Shown here one piece after another: positions 6,630 through 12,651 of a stretch of DNA of 12,651 nucleotides (its first letter is position 1; each line of letters opens with the position of its first letter). A model generated the notes under the pieces. It was not told the DNA's origin, searched no databases, and worked only from the letters and a program-made list of their open reading frames with translations. The stretch comes from an uncultured Sphingopyxis sp. (GTDB taxonomy: Bacteria; Pseudomonadota; Alphaproteobacteria; Sphingomonadales; Sphingomonadaceae): assembly GCA_937957805.1 (NCBI GenBank), contig CALFXW010000032.1:1-12651 (forward strand). The letters are read 5' to 3'. Both the position numbers and the translations under genes were made by a program.

Positions 6630-7808
6630 CTATCGTCGCCGCGCGGGCAAGATACCCATCGTCTTGGCGATGATGCCGAGCATCACTTCATCCGCGCCGC
6701 CCCCAATCGAACCCAGCCGCCCGTCGCGATAGGCGCGCGAAATGCGGCTTTCGTCCATAAAGCCCATGCCGCCCCAATATTGCAGGCAGGAATCGGCGAC
6801 CTCTCGTTGCAGGCGCCCGCCCTTTAACTTTGCCATGGAGGCGAGGCGCGTCACATCCTCCCCCGCCACATGCGCGGCGACGCATTGCCATGTCAGCGCG
6901 CGCAGTGCCGCGACTTCGGTGGCAAGTTCGGCAAGGCGGAAATGGACGACCTGATTGTCGAGCAAGCTTTGGCCAAAGACTTTCCGATCGCGCGTATAGG
7001 CGATGGTGTCGTCGATAATCCGTTCGCACCCGACGACCGAGGAAACAGCGGCATAGAGCCGTTCCTCCTGAAACTGGAGCATCTGGTAAGTAAAGCCCGC
7101 TCCCTCCTCCCCAATGCGGTTGGCGACGGGCACGCGCACATCGTCAAAGAAAATCTCCGCCGTGTCGGACGAATGCATGCCCATTTTCTTGAGCTTGCGG
7201 GCGATGGTCACCCCCTTGGCGCGTTGTCCATTTTCCTTGAGCGGAACGCAGATCAGCGATTTATTGGCATGCAGCCCGGATGATGCGTCGCCGGTGTTGG
7301 CGAGCATGCACATCCAGTCGGCCTGCGTGCCGTTGGTGATCCACATTTTAGAACCGTTGATGACATAATCATCGCCATCGCGCCGGGCATGGGTGCGGAT
7401 CGCCGCGACGTCCGACCCGGCATGGGGCTCACTGACACCTATACACGCGACAAATTCCCCGGTGATGGAGGGCGTGAGGAAATTGCGCCGCACTTCGTCC
7501 GAGCCAAAGCGCGCCAAAGCGGGGGTTGCCATGTCAGTATGCGCGCCAATCGCCATCCGCACCCCGCCCGCATTGATAGCGCCAAAGGCTTCATTGGCGA
7601 CGCTGGCATAGCTGTAGTCCAGCCCCAGCCCGCCAAATGCCACCGGCTTTGATATGCCGAGCAACCCCAGCTTGCCCAATTGCCCAAAGACTTGGTGCGC
7701 GGGGAAAATCCCCTCCTCCTCCCACGCATCGACAAAGGGGTTGATATATTCGGCAACCGCACGCTCAACCGTATCGCGCAGCGCGGCATGTTCACTGGTC
7801 AATTGCAT
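6630..7808 (-). CDS. Acyl-CoA dehydrogenase, citronellyl/isovaleryl-CoA dehydrogenase-like
   Basis: This is a 392-residue full-length acyl-CoA dehydrogenase that would introduce an alpha-beta double bond into an acyl-CoA using FAD and pass electrons to electron-transfer flavoprotein. It carries signature 1, CIGVSEPHAGSD (122-133), followed by the flavin-site segment MWITNGTQ (155-162), and signature 2, QYWGGMGF (343-350). The residue equivalent to the catalytic Glu of medium-chain enzymes is Gly (SIGGGADE, 367-374), while QEERL places Glu249 where isovaleryl-CoA dehydrogenase keeps its catalytic Glu. This favours branched or long-chain substrates; resemblance to AtuD of the citronellol pathway is by eye only. 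ATG 7808 overlaps the TetR stop by 10 bases, so it is the third gene of the ligase-regulator-dehydrogenase operon. Confidence 0.93.
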   Translation of the reverse strand: MQLTSEHAALRDTVERAVAEYINPFVDAWEEEGIFPAHQVFGQLGKLGLLGISKPVAFGGLGLDYSYASVANEAFGAINAGGVRMAIGAHTDMATPALARFGSDEVRRNFLTPSITGEFVACIGVSEPHAGSDVAAIRTHARRDGDDYVINGSKMWITNGTQADWMCMLANTGDASSGLHANKSLICVPLKENGQRAKGVTIARKLKKMGMHSSDTAEIFFDDVRVPVANRIGEEGAGFTYQMLQFQEERLYAAVSSVVGCERIIDDTIAYTRDRKVFGQSLLDNQVVHFRLAELATEVAALRALTWQCVAAHVAGEDVTRLASMAKLKGGRLQREVADSCLQYWGGMGFMDESRISRAYRDGRLGSIGGGADEVMLGIIAKTMGILPARRR

Positions 7809-9064
7809 GGGGCGAATAATCCATCGGTGAGGGCAGAACCATAAAGGCGGATCGCATCGCGCCGGGGCATAGTCCCCGCCCAGCGGCGCAATTCGGTCGC
7901 TGAATTGACGCTGGCCATCAACATCTGGCTCGCCACCAGCGGGTCAACCGCATGGATGCTCCCTTCGCTGATCCCGTCGATCATCGTGCCCGCAAAGCGC
8001 CGCGCCATGCGGTTGCTGGCGTCGATCACATTGGTGCGGAACCCTTGCGGCAGCGCGGCGAGCGCGGACATGCGCAGCAGGGGACCATGGTCGGAAAATT
8101 GGATGGCAAGCAGGCGCAGCAAGGATGACGCCAGATGGTCCCATTGGTTGACCCCGTCGCGGTCGGTCGCCTGCTGGATTTCGGCCACCAGCGCAAAACT
8201 GCGCGCAAAACAGGCCATCACCAATTCATCCTTGGCATCCAGATGGTGATAAAAACTGCCCTTGGTGACATTCAACTCGCTGGCGATGCGATCCACCGAT
8301 GCACCGCGATAGCCGCGTTCGTTGATGAGCCGCGTCGCGGCGAGCAAGAAACGGTCTTGCGCGGTCATCGGCGCGGGGGCTTCGCCAAGGCGGGTTTCGC
8401 CGACCCCCGCCATCCAGTCGCCGCTACCCCCCGCAGGACGCAGACCACGGGTGAATACTTCCATCATCCGGGCGTGGACGCGGTCATAATCGGCAACATC
8501 GTAACGCACAATCCACGCCGGCAACCAATATAGATTTTCGATGAGGACATGGGTGCGCGCAACGCCAATCGCCTTGGGCACAGGCGCGCCCGCCGCATCG
8601 GTGAAAAAGCTGCGCACACGGCGCAAAATCGCGCGATAGCGTTCGGCGAGCGCAACGCGCACCGGATCATCCATCGAACGAATGTCGGACAATACGGTTA
8701 TTGGCCGTGCTTCGCCCAGATGGACACGGCGCTGCCGTTCGATGTGGATCGCGGTCAGCGCCGAAACGCGCGCACGCGCATCCCCCGCCGCCGCCGCTTC
8801 ATCCACCATCGCCTCTATTTCCGCGAGCGCGCGGTGATAGCAGGCGAGCGCCAAATCATCGCGCCGCCGAAAATAATAGGTTATGCTGGCGGTGTTGAGA
8901 CCGACCCGTTCGGCGACCGCGCTCAGCGTCATGCCCGCCGCGCCTACTTCGTTGATCAGCGCCGATGCCGCATCCAAAATCTGTTCCTGCCGTTCCTTGA
9001 ACCGGCGCGTTTCGCGCACGGCATTGTCACTGGCCGGGGCAGATTTGGATTTGGGCTGGTTCAC
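7799..9064 (-). CDS. Double TetR-type transcriptional regulator (two TetR units in one chain)
   Basis: This is a 421-residue protein, about twice the usual TetR length, with two complete DNA-binding heads. The first spans about 24-70 (TLSAVAERVGLNTASITYYF, 46-65) and the second about 234-282 (SVDRIASELNVTKGSFYHHL, 256-275). Each is followed by a helical region of ligand-binding type, so this is a fusion of two TetR units rather than an insertion. TetR proteins normally bind operators as dimers; a covalent tandem could act as a pseudo-dimer or pair two different sites. The GTG start at 9064 overlaps the ligase stop by four bases (GTGA), and its stop overlaps the dehydrogenase start, so it is co-transcribed with the enzymes it presumably controls. 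An acyl-CoA effector and a target in the 10783-10918 divergent region are inferences from context. Confidence 0.92.
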   Translation of the reverse strand: MNQPKSKSAPASDNAVRETRRFKERQEQILDAASALINEVGAAGMTLSAVAERVGLNTASITYYFRRRDDLALACYHRALAEIEAMVDEAAAAGDARARVSALTAIHIERQRRVHLGEARPITVLSDIRSMDDPVRVALAERYRAILRRVRSFFTDAAGAPVPKAIGVARTHVLIENLYWLPAWIVRYDVADYDRVHARMMEVFTRGLRPAGGSGDWMAGVGETRLGEAPAPMTAQDRFLLAATRLINERGYRGASVDRIASELNVTKGSFYHHLDAKDELVMACFARSFALVAEIQQATDRDGVNQWDHLASSLLRLLAIQFSDHGPLLRMSALAALPQGFRTNVIDASNRMARRFAGTMIDGISEGSIHAVDPLVASQMLMASVNSATELRRWAGTMPRRDAIRLYGSALTDGLFAPCN

Positions 9065-10782
9065 GCAAACAGGGCCTTTAATTCACGTTTCAAAATCTTG
9101 CCGTTGGCGTTGCGCGGCAATGTTTCGGCACAAAAATGCACCCTGACCGGCACTTTGAAGGCGGCAAGATGCTGCCGGACATGGTCCTGCAATTCCCGCT
9201 CGCTCACCGTCATGCCCGCACTCAGGTGGACGACAGCGGCCGGTTCCTCCCCCAATGTGCGGTGTGGCAGACCGATCAGCGCCGCATCGCTCACCGCCGG
9301 GTGCGCGTACAATATATTTTCGACTTCTGACGAATAAATATTCTCACCCCCCCGGATAATCACGTCTTTGGCACGGTCGGCGATGTAACAAAAGCCCTCT
9401 TCATCCAGACGTGCCAAATCACCGGTACGCACCCAGCCATCGACGAATGTGTCGGCAGTCGCATCGGGACGGTTCCAATATTCGATAACGATTTGCGGGC
9501 CGCGCGCCCATAATTCACCAACTTCGCCGACCGGCAGTTCTTGCTCGCCCGCAACATCCATAATCTTGAGGTCGCTGACCGGCACCGCAGGGCCGCAGCT
9601 TTCGGGGCGGTGGAGGTAATCTTCGGCGCTGTGGCTGGTGACGGTCGCCATGGTTTCGGTCATGCCCCAGCCATTGCCCGGCATCGCGCCCAGATCACTG
9701 CGGATCCGGCGCACCAGTTCGGGGGCCGATGGCGCGCCGCCATAGCTGATCGATTCGAGGCTGGAGAGGTCATATTTGTCGCGGTCGGGATGCTCCAATA
9801 TCTGCCAGGCGATGGTCGGCACCCCGCCGGTCACGGTGACGCGTTCGCGCTCAATAATCTGCAAGGCTTGCAGCGCGTCCCATTTGCGCATGAAAATCAG
9901 CATCGAACCCGACGCCAGAGTCCCCATCAAGGTCGCCGAACAGGCGGTGACGTGGAACAGCGGAATGACCGTCAACATGGTACGCGGCGCGGGTTCGGGC
10001 ACCGCCTCACCCCGCCGCAGATAGCCGCGCGCGCCCGCATAGGCCCCCGACAATATATTGGTCGTTAGATTGCGGTGGCTGCCCAGCGCGCCCTTGGGCG
10101 TGCCCGTCGTCCCCGATGTATAGAAAATCGTCGCCGGATCATCGCTGGCAATGGCGATGGCAGGCAGCGCCATTCCGGGCAGATCGGCCCATGCAGCGGG
10201 CGGCCCGATTATCGCTTCGAGCGTTTCGCCGCGCGCCAAATCGCCAGCATCACCGCGCGCGACGATCACCGCCTCCACATCGTCAAGCGCGGCCATTTGC
10301 GGCGCGATGCGCGCCGAACGCTCCCCATCGACAAAGAGCAGGCGGCTGCCCGAATCAGCGATGCCAAATTGCAATTCACCGCCGGTCCACCAGCCATTGA
10401 GCGGCACGATGATCGCGCCCAGCGCGGCGCTGGCAAAAAATATCACCGGCCATTCGGGCAGGTTGCGCATGGCGAGCGCGATCCTGTCCCCCTTGCGGAT
10501 GCCGCGCGCCGCCAGATTTTGCGCCAGATGCGCGACCGCGCGGTAAAATGCGTCATATGTGACGCGGTCATCATCGAGGACGCAAAATTCGCGCGCACCA
10601 AATCCGCGCGCATGTTCGAGCAATGCGACGAGGGTCGGCGGCGCATTTTTCCACACCCGCGTTGGCACGCCGCGAATGGCCACCTCCTCCATCTCAAAGG
10701 GCAAGCCGGGCGCGCATAATATGCGTTCCACCGCTGCCAAGGACATGGCCGGCCATTTTGCCTGCTCAACCGCTTCACCCAT
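9061..10782 (-). CDS. AMP-forming acyl-CoA ligase (fatty-acyl-CoA synthetase-like)
   Basis: This 573-residue member of the adenylate-forming ANL family activates a carboxylic acid with ATP and joins it to CoA. The phosphate-binding loop TSGTTGTPK (222-230), the GWGMTET motif (371-377), TGD (453-455), the hinge region DRAKDVIIRGGENIY (469-483) and the C-terminal catalytic lysine in NGK (Lys562) are all present, so the enzyme looks intact. The substrate cannot be read from sequence; a medium- or long-chain fatty acid or isoprenoid acid fits the neighbouring dehydrogenase. ATG 10782 is supported by AGGAGAGG at 10790-10797 with 7-base spacing. It is the first gene of the three-gene operon and its last four bases overlap the regulator start. 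Confidence 0.95.
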   Translation of the reverse strand: MGEAVEQAKWPAMSLAAVERILCAPGLPFEMEEVAIRGVPTRVWKNAPPTLVALLEHARGFGAREFCVLDDDRVTYDAFYRAVAHLAQNLAARGIRKGDRIALAMRNLPEWPVIFFASAALGAIIVPLNGWWTGGELQFGIADSGSRLLFVDGERSARIAPQMAALDDVEAVIVARGDAGDLARGETLEAIIGPPAAWADLPGMALPAIAIASDDPATIFYTSGTTGTPKGALGSHRNLTTNILSGAYAGARGYLRRGEAVPEPAPRTMLTVIPLFHVTACSATLMGTLASGSMLIFMRKWDALQALQIIERERVTVTGGVPTIAWQILEHPDRDKYDLSSLESISYGGAPSAPELVRRIRSDLGAMPGNGWGMTETMATVTSHSAEDYLHRPESCGPAVPVSDLKIMDVAGEQELPVGEVGELWARGPQIVIEYWNRPDATADTFVDGWVRTGDLARLDEEGFCYIADRAKDVIIRGGENIYSSEVENILYAHPAVSDAALIGLPHRTLGEEPAAVVHLSAGMTVSERELQDHVRQHLAAFKVPVRVHFCAETLPRNANGKILKRELKALFA

Positions 10783-10918
10783 TGCGCACCCTCTCCTGCT
10801 CTATGCGCCATGGCTATACCGAAGGCGCGACCAAATCGAGCAAATTTTTAAAATGGGTATGGTGCAGCGCATCATGCTGCGATAGGGGGAACATCTCCCC
10901 GCCAACAACAGGTATCCC
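10783..10918. promoter_or_regulatory. Divergent promoter region between the acyl-CoA ligase and the thioesterase
   Basis: This 136-bp stretch separates two outward-facing genes and must hold both promoters. An AT-rich core lies at 10842-10854 and contains the palindrome ATTTTTAAAAT (10844-10854). A second short inverted repeat, GCAGC and GCTGC around seven bases, lies at about 10864-10880. On the minus strand TTGCTC and TATAGC occur 19 bases apart as a weak promoter candidate for the ligase. The spot is the natural binding region for the double TetR regulator, but no operator is proven. Confidence 0.4.
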
Positions 10919-11827
10919 ATGTCCGAAAATACTGCCGGCCCCGCCCCCACCATCGAAGGCCGCGTTGAACAATTATTGCAATTGCTCGATGTGCAGCAGG
11001 CCGCGCCATTGACCTATATCGGCGCGCGTCAGCCAGGCGGCAAGGGCCGCGTCTTTGGCGGACAGGTGATTGCGCAAGGGTTGATGGCCGCTTTGCGGGA
11101 GGTGGAGCGCGACCGGCTGCTCCATTCGATGCATTGTTATTTCATGCGCGCGGGCGATGAACGCCAAGAGATTCGCTATGAGGTCCACCGTGATTTCGAC
11201 GGCGGCAGCTTTTCAACGCGGCGGATCGTCGCCATCCAGTCCGACCGCCCGATTTTGACGATGACCGCATCCTTCCACCGGCTGGAGGCGGGGTTCGACC
11301 ATAATGAGCCGATGCCCAACGTCCCCGAACCCGAAGCGCTGCTGTCCGAAGGCGAATTGATCGAAGCGGAAACCGACCCCGAAACCGCCGCGCTCTTGTC
11401 GCGTTTCCGCCTGATGCGGCCGATTGAAATCCGCCCGGTCGAACGCCGGTCATTGATCAACCCCAGTGCGCGCCCCGCCATCAGCCATTGCTGGGTGAAA
11501 TTGGGCGCACCGATCGGCAATGATATGGCGCTGCACCGTGCCATCCTCGCCTATGCCAGCGACATGATGCTGCTGTCGACCTGCACCCTGCCGCACGCCG
11601 TCAACTGGCGCACCCCGGGAATGATGAGTGCCAGCCTCGACCATGCGGTGTGGTTTCATGCCGATGCGCGGGTCGATGACTGGCTGCTCTATGCAATGGA
11701 CAGCCCATGGGCCGGGCATGGACGCGGGTTCAACCGTGGGCGGTTTTTCACGCGCGACGGACAATTGGTCGCCAGCGTCGCACAGGAAGGGCTGATCCGC
11801 CTGCGCCGCCCCGTCAACAAGGACTAG
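10919..11827 (+). CDS. tesB: Acyl-CoA thioesterase II, TesB family
   Basis: This is a 302-residue double-hotdog thioesterase that hydrolyses acyl-CoA to free acid and CoA in the cytoplasm. Typical segments are FGGQVIAQGLMAA (46-58), the HSMHCYFMRAGD segment (69-80), YASDMMLL (212-219), SLDHAVWFH (239-247) and SVAQEGLIR (286-294). The E. coli TesB catalytic residues Asp204, Thr228 and Gln278 correspond by motif to Asp215, Ser239 and Gln289, a conservative Thr-to-Ser change. It is the only plus-strand gene and diverges from the ligase operon, so shared control through the intergenic region is likely. It may recycle CoA when dead-end acyl-CoAs build up (inference). Its stop TAG overlaps the stop of the convergent dehydrogenase gene. 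The gene symbol is by family and orthology is not proven. Confidence 0.93.
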   Translation: MSENTAGPAPTIEGRVEQLLQLLDVQQAAPLTYIGARQPGGKGRVFGGQVIAQGLMAALREVERDRLLHSMHCYFMRAGDERQEIRYEVHRDFDGGSFSTRRIVAIQSDRPILTMTASFHRLEAGFDHNEPMPNVPEPEALLSEGELIEAETDPETAALLSRFRLMRPIEIRPVERRSLINPSARPAISHCWVKLGAPIGNDMALHRAILAYASDMMLLSTCTLPHAVNWRTPGMMSASLDHAVWFHADARVDDWLLYAMDSPWAGHGRGFNRGRFFTRDGQLVASVAQEGLIRLRRPVNKD

Positions 11828-12579
11828 CCTGAAATCGTCGCGCCGCCATCAACCACGATTGTCTGGCCGTTGATATAGGTTCCCGCGCCCGAACCGAGCA
11901 GCAGCGCCGCGCCCGCAATCTCATCGGGCATGCCGATCCGCCGCATCGGGTGCATGGCGTTATAACGCGCCTCCACCTGCGGATTGTCCCACAGCGCCTT
12001 GGCAAAATCGGTGCGGATAAGCCCCGGCGCGATGCAGTTGGTGCGCACGCCATATTGTCCATATTCGACCGCATAATTGCGCGCGAGCTGCATGTCGGCA
12101 GCCTTGGACACGCAATAGGCACCGATGGTCGTCGAACCCTTTAACCCGCCGATGGAGGAGATGATGATGATCGCACCGTCGCGCTTTTCCAGCATATCGG
12201 GCAGGCAAAGCTGCGCCAGCCAATGGTTGGACAATATATTATTGTCGAGGATTTTGCGGAACGCCGCATCCTCCATATCGCCCATCGGCCCATAATATGG
12301 GTTGGACGCGGCATTGGCGACCAGCACGTCGATGCTGCCGAAATGGCGGCGCGCATCGGCGACCATCGCCGCCAGCCCATCCTTGTCCGAAATATTGGCG
12401 GCCAGCGCCAAAGCCCGTCCGCCATCGCCCGCGTTTATTTCCGCCGCCACCGCTTCGCAGGCGTCCAGCTTGCGGCTGGCGATGACGACATTGGCCCCAT
12501 GCGCCGCATAATGGATGGCAATCGCCCGCCCGATGCCCGCGGTCCCGCCGACGATCAATGCCCTTGCCTGCTTGCCCAC
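11824..12579 (-). CDS. Short-chain dehydrogenase/reductase (SDR family)
   Basis: This is a 251-residue classical SDR, an NAD(P)-dependent alcohol/ketone oxidoreductase. It has the cofactor loop GGTAGIG (11-17), NAA (89-91), the catalytic set Ser142, Tyr155 and Lys159 (YCVSK), the PG turn (185-186) and a C-terminal INGQTIVVDGG. The residue set is complete, so it should be active. It resembles SDRs often annotated as 3-oxoacyl reductases or 3-hydroxyacyl dehydrogenases, but the substrate cannot be told from sequence. The start is GTG 12579: the frame is closed by TAA five codons upstream and the cofactor loop starts at residue 11, so no other start fits. The ribosome binding site is weak. The gene converges on the thioesterase and shares its CTAG stop region. 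Confidence 0.93.
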   Translation of the reverse strand: MGKQARALIVGGTAGIGRAIAIHYAAHGANVVIASRKLDACEAVAAEINAGDGGRALALAANISDKDGLAAMVADARRHFGSIDVLVANAASNPYYGPMGDMEDAAFRKILDNNILSNHWLAQLCLPDMLEKRDGAIIIISSIGGLKGSTTIGAYCVSKAADMQLARNYAVEYGQYGVRTNCIAPGLIRTDFAKALWDNPQVEARYNAMHPMRRIGMPDEIAGAALLLGSGAGTYINGQTIVVDGGATISG

Positions 12580-12651
12580 TGCGTGTCTCGCTTATCCGCC
12601 CGGTCCAGGGAACGAAACGGTACCAGAGTTGACGAGCCGGCGTGAGCCGCC
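12580..12651. other. Right-end flank, possibly the tail of a further minus-strand gene
   Basis: The 72 bases hold no recognisable gene. A minus-strand frame without stops runs in from the window edge and ends at TAA 12592-12594, thirteen bases upstream of the dehydrogenase start. It could be the last 19 codons of a preceding operon gene, but so short an open frame in GC-rich DNA is weak evidence. Confidence 0.2.

Noticed and set aside
5581..6732. Plus-strand open frame of about 383 codons
   Set aside because: It is the antisense image of the SPFH gene and its promoter; the composition is His/Arg/Gly-rich with no family resemblance.
8549..9337. Plus-strand open frame of about 262 codons
   Set aside because: It is antisense to the TetR and ligase genes, both of which have intact motifs.
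10864..10880. GCAGC/GCTGC inverted repeat considered as a terminator
   Set aside because: The stem is only five bases, no T-run follows on either strand, and the site lies upstream of both flanking genes.

Overview
The window is about 12.6 kb of GC-rich DNA, most consistent with an alphaproteobacterium of the sphingomonad type. That assignment is an inference from codon usage, tightly overlapped genes and the mix of acyl-CoA catabolism genes; no rRNA or marker gene is present to prove it. All genes lie on the minus strand except one thioesterase. I see no tRNA, rRNA, CRISPR array, transposase or integrase.

Region A (about 500 to 6513, minus strand, read right to left) is a compact seven-gene operon. 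It encodes an SPFH/band-7 protein with a C-terminal SHOCT domain, a short zinc-ribbon DUF4178 protein, a longer membrane-anchored zinc-ribbon DUF4178 protein, a single-span microprotein of about 48 residues, a one-repeat DUF350 membrane protein, a spermidine-synthase-like protein with an N-terminal membrane domain, and a Tat-exported FAD amine-oxidase-like protein. Most junctions overlap or are separated by only a few bases, so the set is probably translated together. The likely theme is synthesis and extracytoplasmic oxidation of a polyamine-like compound, scaffolded at the membrane by the SPFH and DUF4178 proteins. The function is not established, and this operon is the best candidate for an undescribed system here.

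Region B (6630 to 12579) is a fatty-acyl or isoprenoid-type CoA catabolism locus. An acyl-CoA ligase, a double-headed TetR regulator and an acyl-CoA dehydrogenase form one overlapping minus-strand operon. A divergent TesB-type thioesterase starts across a 136-bp intergenic region, and a convergent short-chain dehydrogenase shares its stop tetranucleotide CTAG with the thioesterase. Together they would activate an acid to its CoA ester, desaturate it, possibly oxidise or reduce a carbonyl or hydroxyl, and release CoA.

The left end (1 to about 500) does not look like genuine continuation of the amine-oxidase gene. It reads as a series of roughly 100-bp pieces matching unrelated protein families on alternating strands (an ABC transporter ATPase, a sensor histidine kinase and others). 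It is probably an assembly chimera at a contig end and should not be interpreted biologically without read-level checking.
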